DNA of 64,000 nt from Winogradskyella endarachnes (GTDB lineage Bacteria > Bacteroidota > Bacteroidia > Flavobacteriales > Flavobacteriaceae). The notes under the pieces were generated by a model that did not search any database, was not told the origin of the DNA, and saw only the letters and a list, made by a program, of their open reading frames with translations. The stretch lies in the NCBI RefSeq assembly GCF_009741275.1, contig NZ_WOWS01000006.1, positions 102,828 through 166,827 of the forward strand, read 5' to 3'. Of this stretch, positions 46,101 through 55,159 are shown piece after piece; position 1 is the stretch's first letter, and every line of letters begins with the position of its first letter. Made by a program: the position numbers and the translations under genes.

Positions 46101-46987
46101 ATATCTGCCGCTTCATCAATATTAGGCATAGATTGTATACGTTTACCAGAACCAGAACCTACATTAACATAGTAATATGTTTTGTCTGTGTATAAGTTTA
46201 AATTGGTATCACTTTCTGCATTATATGTTTTTGGACCTTCTCCATAAAAAAGTATATAATCACCATTATCAAAATTTCCATCATCTTCGCCAACAAACTT
46301 CACAGCATTTTCTACAACATCAAATGGATAATTTTCAGAATTAGAATATGGTAACATGCGTCCACCATTTCCATAAATTTTAATATTTCTTGGATCTACT
46401 GAATTTGTATTAATACCTAAACCACTTAAAAAACTTTTAGACAGTCTATAAACTCCAGTCTCTTCTATATAAAAGCGGTACCAATCACCTGTACTTAATA
46501 CAGAATTAGTAATTTCATTGGTAGTCTTTGCATTATTAGTATAGCGCGAATTTACATTACTATATATTAAGGTAAACGATTCAATTTTTTTATAATTACT
46601 ACCATCCTTTATTATAGGACTCATTTCAAAATAACAAGAACGTCTACCTCTTGCAATAGTATTATATAACTTATAGTATATTGATGATGGAATTAAATTT
46701 GTATTTAAATCCTTTAATTCTGAAGCTGTAATTGTTGAATAAACTACATTAGTTATCTGAATAGAGTTTTCATCTATATAAGAACCACTCTGTTCCCATT
46801 CCGTATAAAACATTAATCCTTTATCATCATTATAATGTAAATGATTAACATCAAAGGCCGGAATTTCAATTTTTGCAGTTGGAGTTTCTAAAACTACAGT
46901 GCTTTCCCAATTAATATTGAATTGCTTTTGTTGCGCAATAACAAACGAAGAAAACAAAATAAGAATTATAGAATAGAAATTTTTCAT
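43121..46987 (-). CDS. porU: type IX secretion system sortase PorU
   Basis: The 1288-residue protein has a signal peptide (hydrophobic about 5-18) and a gingipain-like C25 peptidase domain. The catalytic pair is H783 in NYFGHGGEDG and C817 in FITVTCEYT. The C-terminus carries a FlgD/T9SS-type beta-sandwich (NPFVNYTEFWFNHN..., GKGVYVYKLKVK). PorU removes the C-terminal sorting domain of secreted proteins and attaches them to lipopolysaccharide. It is encoded directly upstream of porV and divergent from gldJ, a conserved arrangement in gliding flavobacteria. A -7 element at 47110-47117 predicts a leader of about 115 bases. Confidence 0.96.
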   Translation of the reverse strand: MKNFYSIILILFSSFVIAQQKQFNINWESTVVLETPTAKIEIPAFDVNHLHYNDDKGLMFYTEWEQSGSYIDENSIQITNVVYSTITASELKDLNTNLIPSSIYYKLYNTIARGRRSCYFEMSPIIKDGSNYKKIESFTLIYSNVNSRYTNNAKTTNEITNSVLSTGDWYRFYIEETGVYRLSKSFLSGLGINTNSVDPRNIKIYGNGGRMLPYSNSENYPFDVVENAVKFVGEDDGNFDNGDYILFYGEGPKTYNAESDTNLNLYTDKTYYYVNVGSGSGKRIQSMPNIDEAADIEINTFQDYQFYEVDQTNLGSIGRRWFGDEFDIENQRTYEFNFPNLVTTEPISLSVSAGSISEVSTSMTISLNGNQVTTLSFGTIVSGSILANGASYNNTATASSDDITITLDYNNNGNPSSNAYLDYINIEATRNLIYEGSQMVFSNSDVITTPGVAQYNVSNTNSLSEIWDITDRFNVSNIVNSDNSGNLSFKSYAGEERSYIAFSYSSALSPSQDSRTTVANQNLKGTIFNNDQGVFEDIDYIILAPSQFLTQAERLAQINREQYNLNVKVVDIELIYNEFSTGSQDIAALRNFVKYVYDNASTDSNRVKYLCLFGDGSYDYKDRISNNTNLVPSWYTMNSFSLTNSFVSDDFYAMMDENEGTLALSDRMDIAVGRIVAEDVQRATEMVDKVKAYYQPEAYGSWRNNIVLISDDVDEDWEADLQLSTDNLATTLEAEKPFFNVTKIHSDAYEQETSSAGDRYPDVNEAIKDAIEVGALVVNYFGHGGEDGIAKERIFDKFESQEVSNVCKYNLFITVTCEYTKFDDPSRETAGEYMFWNTDGGSISLITTTRQIFVNVGKDFNEVLDDYLFAFGSNDYPSIAEALRLTKTDNSIVGQSQKRLVFYIGDPAMKLAVPQPDIKLTKINDVEITQAIDTLQALAYSKLSGEVVDESGNLLTHYNGTLTTTVYDKSIERQTLGNDGIRDSNNDLIVMDFTTLGEVIFRGQASVVNGEFEIDFIVPRDIGIPVGNGKVSFYAHDTNQTEDQAGANFDITIGGINEDAEEDNIGPVIELYMNDENFVSGGITNESPNFLVKLQDDNGINTASGIGHDITAIIDGDETNPIVLNNYYQANIDDYTNGTLTYPFRDLEPGLHTLTLKAWDVYNNSSTEEIQFTVYDKDEELVINNVLNYPNPFVNYTEFWFNHNSPDILDVSVQIFTVSGKLVRTLNGQTGEEGCCNNGSSSLSRSIVWDGRDDFGDKIGKGVYVYKLKVKSNRLNKQVEKIQKLVIL

Positions 46988-47307
46988 TGATTTGGACTCA
47001 TTTTAGGTTCCATAAAAGTTAAAAAAATCAGTTTAAAAGTCTAAAAAGTAAAATTTTAATAAAATAACGACTAACAAAGCCTGATATTATGACTTCCAAT
47101 TTTTTATTTCAAAAATACAACAATAATTCATTTGCGCCCTCGTTATTAATGGGTAAAATAGATCGATAAAAGGCTAAAAATCCGTTGTGATGTATAAAAA
47201 AAAGGACGAAATGCACATTTTTTTGCAATTTGATACAAAAAAAAGTTGTTAGTTTGCCTTTAATTACTATATTGCGACTCTAAAATTAAACGAGCTTACT
47301 TAAACCT
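46988..47307. other. intergenic region between divergent porU and gldJ
   Basis: These 320 bases hold the divergent promoters. On the minus strand TATTTTTG at 47110-47117 serves porU. On the plus strand the only candidate near gldJ is TAGTTTG (47250s), one base short of TAnnTTTG. I see no small gene, hairpin or repeat here. Confidence 0.6.
47110..47117 (-). promoter_or_regulatory. -7 element of porU
   Basis: TATTTTTG on the minus strand matches TAnnTTTG, about 123 bases upstream of the porU ATG. Confidence 0.55.
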
Positions 47308-48990
47308 ATGGATATGAAAAATGTCTCAAAATTAAAATTATTAATTGTATTGGCGCTTTTTGCTACAATAGTTAGCTGTAATCGTTCTTCTAATGATGGT
47401 AACACAGACAGTGCTACTGGATGGAAGATAAACGACAAAAAAGGTGGTTTTCAATACAACACGCAATTCAAGGAGCAAGAAACGCCTCCAGGAACTTCAT
47501 TTATTGAAGGTGGTACCTTTACAATGGGTAAAGTACAAGACGACCCAATGCATGATTGGAACAACGCTCCAAATCAACAACACGTTCAGTCATTCTATAT
47601 GGATGAAACTGAAGTAACAAACCTTAACTACACATTCTACTTAGATTATTTGAAGAATGTTTACCCTCCAGATGATCCAAACTATGCTTTAATATACAAA
47701 GGCGCACTTCCGGATACCTTAGTATGGAGAAATCGTTTAGGATACAACGAAATGATGACTGAAAATTATTTACGTCATCCTGGTTATGCAAACTACCCTG
47801 TAGTTGGTGTTAGCTGGATACAAGCTGTTGAATATGCAAACTGGAGAACAGACCGTGTAGCTGAAATGGCTTTACAAGAAGCAGGATATATTAAAAGAGA
47901 TGCGCATCTTACAGATGTAAATGCAGAAAGTACATTTAGTACTGATACATATATCAACGCTCCTTCTCAAACATATGGTGGTAACACTGAAGTATTAGAA
48001 GGCGGAAAACGTAACCAACAAACAGATGCAGAAGGTAACCCTATTAATGTTTACGCAAGTAGAGAAACAGGCTTAATCCCTGTAAAATATAGACTTCCTA
48101 CAGAAGCTGAATGGGAATATGCTGCTTTAGGTATGAGCGAATTACGTAGCTATAATGTTTATAGAGGTCGTAAAAAATATCCTTGGGATGGTCAATATAC
48201 TAGATCTGGTAAGCGTGTAAATCGTGGTGATCAAATGGCTAACTTTAAGCAAGGTAAAGGTGACTACGGTGGAATTGCTGGTTGGTCTGATGATGGTGCC
48301 GATATTACTGCAGAAGTAAAAACATATTCTCCAAACGATTACGGTTTATATGATATGGCTGGTAATGTTGCAGAATGGGTAGCTGACGTTTACAGACCTA
48401 TTGTAGATGATGAATTTAATGATTTTAACTACTATAGAGGTAACGTTTATACTAAAAACGCAATTAACGAAGATGGTTCTGTAAAAATTGTAACTGTTGA
48501 TGAAATTGTATATGACACATTACCTAACGGTAAGATTGTTGCAAGAGATTTACCAGGTGAAATTGCAAGAGTTCCAATTGATGAAGATGAAACATACTTA
48601 AGAGCTAACTTTAGCCAAAGTGATAACAGAAACTTTAGAGATGGTGATAAACGTTCTTCTCGTTATTACAGAGAAAGTTTTGATGAAACAGAAGGATCCA
48701 AAAATAATGATACTAGAAAAATGTATAACTCACCTAAGCACAGAGTTGAACTTGACTCAGCAGAAGGAAAATTAATAAGAGAATACGATAAGTCTAGTAA
48801 TAGAACATCTTTAATAAATGACGAAGTAAGAGTCTACAAAGGTGGTTCTTGGAGAGATAGAGCGTACTGGATTGACCCAGCTCAACGTCGCTACTTCCCA
48901 CAAGATATGGCAACAGATTACATTGGCTTTAGATGTGCAGTATCTAGAGTTGGTTCTAAAAGCCAAAATGGTGGAAAAAGACGTAATTAA
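47308..48990 (+). CDS. gldJ: gliding motility lipoprotein GldJ
   Basis: The 560-residue lipoprotein has a lipobox ending at C24 (TIVSCNRSS). The rest carries an FGE/sulfatase-modifying-factor fold (GGTFTMGKVQDDPMHDWN, RLPTEAEWEYAALGM, YDMAGNVAEWVADVY, KGGSWRDRAYWIDPAQRRYF) interrupted by a long insert, as known for GldJ. GldJ is needed for gliding and for stability of type IX secretion components. It is divergent from porU and ends with a strong terminator. Either the ATG at 47308 or at 47314 could be used. Confidence 0.96.
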   Translation: MDMKNVSKLKLLIVLALFATIVSCNRSSNDGNTDSATGWKINDKKGGFQYNTQFKEQETPPGTSFIEGGTFTMGKVQDDPMHDWNNAPNQQHVQSFYMDETEVTNLNYTFYLDYLKNVYPPDDPNYALIYKGALPDTLVWRNRLGYNEMMTENYLRHPGYANYPVVGVSWIQAVEYANWRTDRVAEMALQEAGYIKRDAHLTDVNAESTFSTDTYINAPSQTYGGNTEVLEGGKRNQQTDAEGNPINVYASRETGLIPVKYRLPTEAEWEYAALGMSELRSYNVYRGRKKYPWDGQYTRSGKRVNRGDQMANFKQGKGDYGGIAGWSDDGADITAEVKTYSPNDYGLYDMAGNVAEWVADVYRPIVDDEFNDFNYYRGNVYTKNAINEDGSVKIVTVDEIVYDTLPNGKIVARDLPGEIARVPIDEDETYLRANFSQSDNRNFRDGDKRSSRYYRESFDETEGSKNNDTRKMYNSPKHRVELDSAEGKLIREYDKSSNRTSLINDEVRVYKGGSWRDRAYWIDPAQRRYFPQDMATDYIGFRCAVSRVGSKSQNGGKRRN

Positions 48991-49011
48991 AAAACGTTAA
49001 ATAATATTTAG

Positions 49012-49048
49012 AAAAGTCCTGGCAAATTTGTCAGGACTTTTTTTATTT
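49012..49048 (+). terminator. terminator of gldJ
   Basis: The 10-bp arms AAAAGTCCTG / CAGGACTTTT have a 10-base loop, followed by a run of T. It lies 22 bases after the gldJ stop. Confidence 0.9.
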
Positions 49049-49078
49049 TTAAACCTACCTAAACAGCAATTATAAAAC

Positions 49079-50359
49079 ATGACTATAACCGAAATATATT
49101 CAAAATTCAATGCATGCACATCAGTATGCACAGATACCAGAAAACTAAAACCAGATTGTATCTATTTTGCCCTTAAGGGAGATAATTTTGACGGGAATAA
49201 ATTTGTTAGCACAGCTCTAGACGGTGGTGCAAAATATTGTGTAATAGACGATGTAAATGCAATAGTTAATGATCAGTGTATTTTAGTAGAAGATGTATTA
49301 ACAACATTACAAGCTTTAGCTACATTGCACAGAGAGCATATTAACATTCCTATAATAGCACTCACAGGTAGCAACGGAAAAACCACAACAAAAGAACTTA
49401 TAAATGTTGTATTAAGTACTACTTACAAAGTAAAAGCAACAATTGGAAACTTAAATAACCATATTGGTGTTCCCCTTACTTTATTAAGTTTTACCAAAGA
49501 TTTAGATTATGGTATTGTAGAAATGGGTGCTAATCATCAAAAAGAAATTGAATTTCTTTGTAACATAGCAAAACCAGATTATGGTTTAATTACAAATTTT
49601 GGTAAAGCACATTTAGAAGGCTTTGGTAGCGTACAAGGTGTAATTAAAGGTAAAGCTGAACTCTACGATTTTATAAAACAAAATGATAAAACTGCCTTTA
49701 TTAATACCGAAGACTACGAGCAAATAAAGCAAATAGATAACTACACTAACGTAATTACATTTGGTTCTAATTCTAAAAATGATTGTACTGTTTCTTTTAA
49801 CGATGCTAATCCATTTGTAACCCTAACTTATAAAGATAAAAAAATCGAAAGCCAACTCATAGGTAGTTATAATTTCGGAAATATAGCTGTTGCCATAGCA
49901 ATTGGTCAATATTTTAAAGTTCCTACAAAGCAAATTAAAACCTCCATTGAAAATTATCAACCCAAAAATAATCGTTCTGAAATAATAAAAAAAGGAACCA
50001 CTCAAATTATTCTCGATGCTTATAATGCAAATCCTACAAGCATGTTAGCAGCACTTAAAAACTTAAAGCAATTAAATACTACATCTAAGTTATTATTTCT
50101 TGGAGACATGTTTGAATTAGGCGCTGAAGCAGAAAAAGAACACCAAGTCATAGTAGATTTTATTGAACTTAATTTTGAAAACAATATCTTTTTAATTGGA
50201 AAAAACTTTCAAAAAACTACAACCTCATCTAAAATTAAGAAGTTCAAAAAATTTGAAGATATAAAACCTGATTTTGAAACCTTACAATTAGAAAACGCAA
50301 CAGTTTTAATTAAAGGGTCACGTGGAATGGCATTAGAGCGCATTTTAAACTTGTTCTAA
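49079..50359 (+). CDS. murF: UDP-N-acetylmuramoyl-tripeptide--D-alanyl-D-alanine ligase
   Basis: This 426-residue Mur ligase has the ATP loop ALTGSNGKTTTK, GIVEMGANHQKEI in the central domain, GLITNFGKAHLEGFGS, and a C-terminal domain with ILDAYNANPTSM and FLGDMFELG. It adds D-Ala-D-Ala to the peptidoglycan precursor in the cytoplasm. It is not in a large dcw cluster here; it stands alone after gldJ, a known placement in flavobacteria. It converges with the receptor gene 20 bases away. Confidence 0.96.
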   Translation: MTITEIYSKFNACTSVCTDTRKLKPDCIYFALKGDNFDGNKFVSTALDGGAKYCVIDDVNAIVNDQCILVEDVLTTLQALATLHREHINIPIIALTGSNGKTTTKELINVVLSTTYKVKATIGNLNNHIGVPLTLLSFTKDLDYGIVEMGANHQKEIEFLCNIAKPDYGLITNFGKAHLEGFGSVQGVIKGKAELYDFIKQNDKTAFINTEDYEQIKQIDNYTNVITFGSNSKNDCTVSFNDANPFVTLTYKDKKIESQLIGSYNFGNIAVAIAIGQYFKVPTKQIKTSIENYQPKNNRSEIIKKGTTQIILDAYNANPTSMLAALKNLKQLNTTSKLLFLGDMFELGAEAEKEHQVIVDFIELNFENNIFLIGKNFQKTTTSSKIKKFKKFEDIKPDFETLQLENATVLIKGSRGMALERILNLF

Positions 50360-50379
50360 CATTAACCTACTAGCCTTTA

Positions 50380-52758
50380 TTAGCGACGTCTTCCACCAGA
50401 ATAGGTCATTGCTTCACCTTTACCAAAACCGTAACTCACACCTAAAGTGATAAAACGACCTCGTTGACTATGGCTATAAGTTTCAAACGTTGGTTGAGAT
50501 ACAAAACTTTCAGAAATACGAGATTCAAAAACATCTCTTACACCGATATTAACAACCGCTTTTCCTTTCAATATTTTTTTACGTAAGCCAAAATCTAAAA
50601 ATGCATAACCAGAGACATCTCCTTGAATAGTATTATATCCAGATTGATATCTTCCTGTTAATTCTACATCGATATCCGCAGGCAACCCTACTTTGGTTCC
50701 TAAACGAGAAGACCATTGATTACCTGAAAAATCAAAAGATTCTGTTTCAAAATTTCCTACACGATCAAAATAATTAAAGTTAAAATCTCCTGTAAGCGTT
50801 AACCAATTCGTTGGGCTATATTTTCCATTCGTTTCAAAACCAATAGATGCATTAGTACCAATATTTTCTGTTGTTGTTGTTGTAACGTTATCGTTAAACG
50901 TTGAAACTCGCTCAATAACTTCTGTTGTGTATTTATGGTAAATACTAGAACTAAAGGAAGCTTTTCCTATTTTATAAATACTTGTAATTTCATAAGAATC
51001 TGTAAATTCTGGCTGTAAATCTGGATTACCAACAGTTATATTAAAGTTATTTCTAATATTAAAAAAAGGGTTTAAATCCCAAAGTCTTGGTCTAAAAACC
51101 CGTCTTGAATAACCGGCTTGCAAAGACATATTGTCGCTTAATTTATAAGAGGTATGAAATGACGGAAAATAATTTGTAAAATTTTGCGAATTAGACACAT
51201 TGGTATTAGTTAACAATGTACTTAAATCTGTGTTTTCTAACCGTAGTCCAGCTTTTATTCCCCATTTCTCAAGTTCGTATGCACCAGTAAAATAAATACC
51301 TAGTACTTTTTGATTGTATTCAAAATTATTGGTAAGATCCTCATTAACTACGTAATCTGTACCTTCTAAATCACTAACTTGGTAATCATTTCCAACGTCA
51401 TTAATAACATATTGTGCACCTGCTTCAATGGTATAAGAATCAGATAATGGATTTGTATAATCTGCTTTAAATGTGTAATCGGCTTGTTTAAAATCGGTTT
51501 TAGTTTGCTGATTACTGTTAGCATCTGTACCCGAAATGGTAGAGTTAATAAATTCTGAAGATTGGTCTTTACCAAAAAAGCGACCTAACGCACTTAATTG
51601 TAAGGCGTGTTCTGAATTATTTTTAAACTGCTTTTTGTAATTAAAATCGTATTGATATTTAGGATTAGTCGCTTCTGTAATTTCTTTTCTTACCCAGTTA
51701 GATACTAATACGTTATTTGAATCATAGTATCTAAAATTAGTTTCTGATGGCTGATCTTCAACCTCATATGCAAAATTACCAGATAAGGTTAAGACATTTA
51801 GGTCGTTTATATGATAATCTGTACCTAAAGTAAAATTATAAAATGTTTCATCTCTGTAAGACGTACCAACACTATAAATAACTTCATTATCTGCTAAATT
51901 TGTATTTATAGCTTCACTATCTCTTGGTAAAGAACGATAACCTACACCTATTTGTGTAAAAAGATTAAACTTCTCTGTTCTACGATTAAGACTTAAGCCA
52001 ACACTATGATTATCTGGAGTTCCTGTATTTAAAGAAACGGAACCATTCCAACCCTTTTTTTCTTCTTTCTTCAAAATAATATTTAAAATTCCTGCTGTAC
52101 CAGAAGCTTCGTACTTTGCAGAAGGATTGGTTATCACTTCAATACTTTCAATCATATCTGCAGTAAGTGTACCTAAAGCGTTACTAGATTCGTCTGCCAA
52201 TACTGACGGTTTCCCATTAATAAGTATTTGTACACCAGAGCTACCTCTTAAACTAATTTCTCCTTCTATATTAACCGTAACTGAAGGCACACTATTTAAT
52301 ACCTCTAACGCACTTGCGCCTGTACTACTTATATCTTTTCCTATGTTGAATACGCGTTTATCTAATTTAAATACGGTTTTAGAGACATCTGCTCTAACAA
52401 CAACTTCTTCTAAAGATTCACTGTCTTCAGCTAGTTTAATTACTCCTAAATTTATTTTAGAATGAGATGAATTTAACTGAGTAATTGATTTTGTTTTAAA
52501 ACCCATAAAACTGATTTCAATATAAAAATTAGAAGCTGTTGTCATTAAATTAAATTTGCCTTCATAATCAGTAGATGTTCCGGTAATAATTTCTTTTGAA
52601 TTTTTACGGTACAACGCAACAGTTGCATATGGAATAGGCTGACTGGTTGCCTCTTCTAATACTACACCACTAATATTAATATCATTGTCTTGGGCAATTG
52701 CAAAACCCGATATAACTTGTATTAATACAATACTTAAATTTATATAAAAAGTTTTCAT
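50380..52758 (-). CDS. TonB-dependent receptor, outer-membrane beta-barrel family with carboxypeptidase-like domain
   Basis: The 792-residue protein has a signal peptide (about 1-22) and a CarboxypepD_reg-like domain (about 26-105; ISGVVLEEATSQPIPYATVALY). A plug follows (ALEVLNSVPSVTVNIEGEISLRGSSGVQILINGKP), then a beta-barrel of the PF14905-like family ending in GVSYGFGKG. The ligand is unknown; there is no SusD partner beside it, so it is not a classical Sus pair. Energisation would come from TonB/ExbBD, for example the set at 54.2-56.2 kb. It follows the tRNA-Val terminator closely, and I find no consensus promoter of its own. Confidence 0.92.
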   Translation of the reverse strand: MKTFYINLSIVLIQVISGFAIAQDNDINISGVVLEEATSQPIPYATVALYRKNSKEIITGTSTDYEGKFNLMTTASNFYIEISFMGFKTKSITQLNSSHSKINLGVIKLAEDSESLEEVVVRADVSKTVFKLDKRVFNIGKDISSTGASALEVLNSVPSVTVNIEGEISLRGSSGVQILINGKPSVLADESSNALGTLTADMIESIEVITNPSAKYEASGTAGILNIILKKEEKKGWNGSVSLNTGTPDNHSVGLSLNRRTEKFNLFTQIGVGYRSLPRDSEAINTNLADNEVIYSVGTSYRDETFYNFTLGTDYHINDLNVLTLSGNFAYEVEDQPSETNFRYYDSNNVLVSNWVRKEITEATNPKYQYDFNYKKQFKNNSEHALQLSALGRFFGKDQSSEFINSTISGTDANSNQQTKTDFKQADYTFKADYTNPLSDSYTIEAGAQYVINDVGNDYQVSDLEGTDYVVNEDLTNNFEYNQKVLGIYFTGAYELEKWGIKAGLRLENTDLSTLLTNTNVSNSQNFTNYFPSFHTSYKLSDNMSLQAGYSRRVFRPRLWDLNPFFNIRNNFNITVGNPDLQPEFTDSYEITSIYKIGKASFSSSIYHKYTTEVIERVSTFNDNVTTTTTENIGTNASIGFETNGKYSPTNWLTLTGDFNFNYFDRVGNFETESFDFSGNQWSSRLGTKVGLPADIDVELTGRYQSGYNTIQGDVSGYAFLDFGLRKKILKGKAVVNIGVRDVFESRISESFVSQPTFETYSHSQRGRFITLGVSYGFGKGEAMTYSGGRRR

Positions 52759-52790
52759 AGTATTTTGGTATTTAACACCTAAAAAAAAAC

Positions 52791-52824
52791 AAAAAATCCC
52801 GACTTACAAAAGTAAATCGGGATT
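52791..52824 (-). terminator. terminator of tRNA-Val
   Basis: The 8-bp arms AATCCCGA / TCGGGATT have a 14-base loop. A run of A on the plus strand at 52791-52796 gives the U tract on the minus strand. Confidence 0.8.
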
Positions 52825-52833
52825 GAAATTAAG

Positions 52834-52908
52834 TGGGCGCGAAGGGATTCGAACCCCTGACCCCTTGGGTGTAAACCAAGTGCTCTGAACCAACTGAGCT
52901 ACGCGCCC
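52834..52908 (-). tRNA. tRNA-Val (anticodon UAC)
   Basis: The 75-base cloverleaf on the minus strand has acceptor arms GGGCGCG / CGCGCCC, D-arm GCTC...GAGC, and anticodon stem CTTGG / CCAAG with loop TTTACAC (anticodon TAC). The T arm is AGGGG-TTCGAAT-CCCTT. The CCA end is not encoded. Confidence 0.97.
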
Positions 52909-52924
52909 TTATTATTAAGGACTG

Positions 52925-52932
52925 CAAAGATA
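52925..52932 (-). promoter_or_regulatory. -7 element of tRNA-Val
   Basis: TATCTTTG on the minus strand matches TAnnTTTG and lies 16 bases upstream of the mature 5' end. Confidence 0.6.
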
Positions 52933-52973
52933 ATCTAGTTTTTAATATCTCAAAACATTTTTTAAAAAAAAAT

Positions 52974-54191
52974 TTAAATTATTTCTGCAACCACAAAAGT
53001 ACTTCCTCCAACGTAAATAAAATCACTTTTCTTAGCGTTTGATTTTGCGCTAGTTAAAGCTGCATTTACACTTTTAAATGCTTCGCCAAATAATTTATTT
53101 TTTTTGAAAAAAGATTGTAAAATTTCAGCATTAAGTCCTCTTTGCACATTTGGCTTGCAAAAATAATAGTTGGCTTCTTTAGGTAATAATGGTATAATAC
53201 TGTCTAAATCTTTGTCATTTACTACTCCAAATACAATATGTAGTTGATTATAATCTTCCTGCTTAATTTGCTCAAACACATAAGTGAGTCCTTCTTTATT
53301 ATGAGCTGTATCGCAAATAATCTTTGGGTCTGCTCCTAGTATTTGCCACCTACCTTGTAAACCAGTATTTTTAACAACATTTAAAAGTCCTATTTCTAAA
53401 GCTTCATTTGAGATATTATAACCACTTTCCTTCAAAATTTTTACGGATTGTAAAACCGTTTTAATATTATGAATTTGATAGGATCCTTTTAAGTCACTTT
53501 CTAATATGTTTTTAACCTCTTGGTCGGCGAAGTAGATATGAGAGGCTGTTTCATTTGCTTTATTCTGAAATACCATTTTAGTATCAGGATGTGTTTCTCC
53601 AATAACAACAGGGATATTATTCTTTATAATACCAGCTTTCTCGCCTGCTATTTTTTCTAATGTATCTCCTAAAAACTGTGTATGATCAATTCCAATATTT
53701 GTTATTACAGCTAATTCTGGCGTAATAATATTAGTAGAATCTAATCGGCCACCTAAACCGACTTCAATAACAGCAATATCAACTTTCTGTTTTGCAAAAT
53801 ATTCGAAAGCCATTCCAACAGTCATTTCAAAAAAGGACAAGCTATTTGCTTCTAAAAAGCACTTATTTCTCTTAATAAAACCGATTACGGCATGTTTACT
53901 AATAACAGTACCGTTTATTCTAATTCGTTCTCTAAAATCTTTTAAATGTGGTGATGTATACAAACCCACTTTATAGCCTGCTTCTTGTAAAACAGATGCC
54001 ATCATATGGCTTGTTGACCCTTTTCCATTTGTGCCGCCAACATGTATGGATTTAAATCCATTTTCTGGATGCTGTAAATGTTCTGCTAAATTTAAGGTAT
54101 TAGATAAGTCTTTTTTAAAGGCTGAGTTCCCTTTATTCTGATACATTGGAAGCTGTTGAAACATCCAATTCACTGTATCTTGATAGTTCAT
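52974..54191 (-). CDS. folC: bifunctional folylpolyglutamate synthase / dihydrofolate synthase
   Basis: This 405-residue Mur-ligase-like enzyme has the ATP loop VGGTNGKGST (51-60), LYTSPHLKDFRERIRING, and VIEVGLGGRLDSTNII with ITNIGIDHTQFLG. It adds glutamate to dihydropteroate and folates in the cytoplasm. It starts 1 base after the TonB-like gene, so it is probably read with the exbB-exbD-tonB genes despite the unrelated function. Confidence 0.95.
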   Translation of the reverse strand: MNYQDTVNWMFQQLPMYQNKGNSAFKKDLSNTLNLAEHLQHPENGFKSIHVGGTNGKGSTSHMMASVLQEAGYKVGLYTSPHLKDFRERIRINGTVISKHAVIGFIKRNKCFLEANSLSFFEMTVGMAFEYFAKQKVDIAVIEVGLGGRLDSTNIITPELAVITNIGIDHTQFLGDTLEKIAGEKAGIIKNNIPVVIGETHPDTKMVFQNKANETASHIYFADQEVKNILESDLKGSYQIHNIKTVLQSVKILKESGYNISNEALEIGLLNVVKNTGLQGRWQILGADPKIICDTAHNKEGLTYVFEQIKQEDYNQLHIVFGVVNDKDLDSIIPLLPKEANYYFCKPNVQRGLNAEILQSFFKKNKLFGEAFKSVNAALTSAKSNAKKSDFIYVGGSTFVVAEII

Positions 54192-54192
54192 A

Positions 54193-55080
54193 TTATTGAC
54201 CTACATCAAAATTAATACTTACAAAACCCACTTGTGTGGTTGGTGCATTTGAATCTGCTGGCCACTTATGAGACATGGCAATTTTTTTAGCAGGCCCTAA
54301 TAAACATGGATGAGTATTTGTTGACCCTTTAATACCTGGAACCGCATTAATAACCTTCCCTTGTCTATTCACTTCAATTTTAACCACAACCAATCCGTAT
54401 TCATTGCATTCTTGCTTATAGATTTGTTTAGAAGGTCTGCCTCTTCCTCCTAAACCATAACCAACTCCACCTTTTCCTGGTCCAGAACCGCCAAAATAAC
54501 TTGTTGCATATGGATCACCATCTAACTGGCCTTTATTTCCACCTTGATTATCTGGACCTTCTCCTCCATCAGTATCTCCATCTGCGTTTTTTACGCCACC
54601 AATAAGATTGTCTAGTTTACGTTTTTTCTCGGCCTCTTCTTGTCGTTTCTTTTCTGCAGCTTCGCGTTTTTCTTTTTCTACACGCTCTGCTTCCGCTTTA
54701 GCTTTTGCTTCGGCAGCTGCTTTAGCTTTTGCTTCTGCTTCTTTTTGCTTTTTTATTGCTATTTCTTCGGCGTTTTCTTGGGTCATCACTTCTTCAGCTT
54801 TTGTTGCTGCTTCAGTTGGTGTTGTTTCAGATTCTTGTGGTACTACCTCTTCTACAACTTCCTCTTCTACCACTTCATCTTCAACTGATTTTCTTGGTTC
54901 ACTTAATGCTTTATTACCACTGCCAAAGTCCGTAGTTCCAAAATTAACTGCAACACCATATTCTTCTGGCGGATCCATATAATCAGGACCAACCACAAAT
55001 AATAACAATAACAGAATCACAGTAATGAGTAAGGTGATTCTTGCTGAATTACGTTCGTGTTTAGTCTCTAAAAATTTCAC
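54193..55080 (-). CDS. TonB-like energy transducer
   Basis: The 295-residue protein has one N-terminal membrane segment (about 15-30). A long Glu/Lys/Ala-rich periplasmic spacer follows (about 60-155, coiled-coil prone), then a Gly/Asp-rich part (about 160-215), and a C-terminal TonB-like domain (YGLVVVKIEVNRQGKVINAVPGIKGS). It would carry inner-membrane proton energy from ExbB/ExbD to outer-membrane receptors. The start is GTG at 55078-55080, because no in-frame ATG exists between it and the upstream stop. exbD ends 79 bases upstream; folC follows after 1 base. Confidence 0.88.
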   Translation of the reverse strand: MKFLETKHERNSARITLLITVILLLLLFVVGPDYMDPPEEYGVAVNFGTTDFGSGNKALSEPRKSVEDEVVEEEVVEEVVPQESETTPTEAATKAEEVMTQENAEEIAIKKQKEAEAKAKAAAEAKAKAEAERVEKEKREAAEKKRQEEAEKKRKLDNLIGGVKNADGDTDGGEGPDNQGGNKGQLDGDPYATSYFGGSGPGKGGVGYGLGGRGRPSKQIYKQECNEYGLVVVKIEVNRQGKVINAVPGIKGSTNTHPCLLGPAKKIAMSHKWPADSNAPTTQVGFVSINFDVGQ

Positions 55081-55159
55081 TTTATAATTAAATTCGTTAT
55101 ACCTATTAAGTAGTTTAACCTATTAGATAATAATTTATTCTCAATAACGATGCCGTTAT

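Noticed and set aside
54608..54982. Long frames on the plus strand, antisense to the TonB-like gene, rich in Ser, Phe and Cys
   Set aside because: They are the complement of the Glu/Lys/Ala-rich spacer codons of the real gene; the biased composition removes stops on the other strand.
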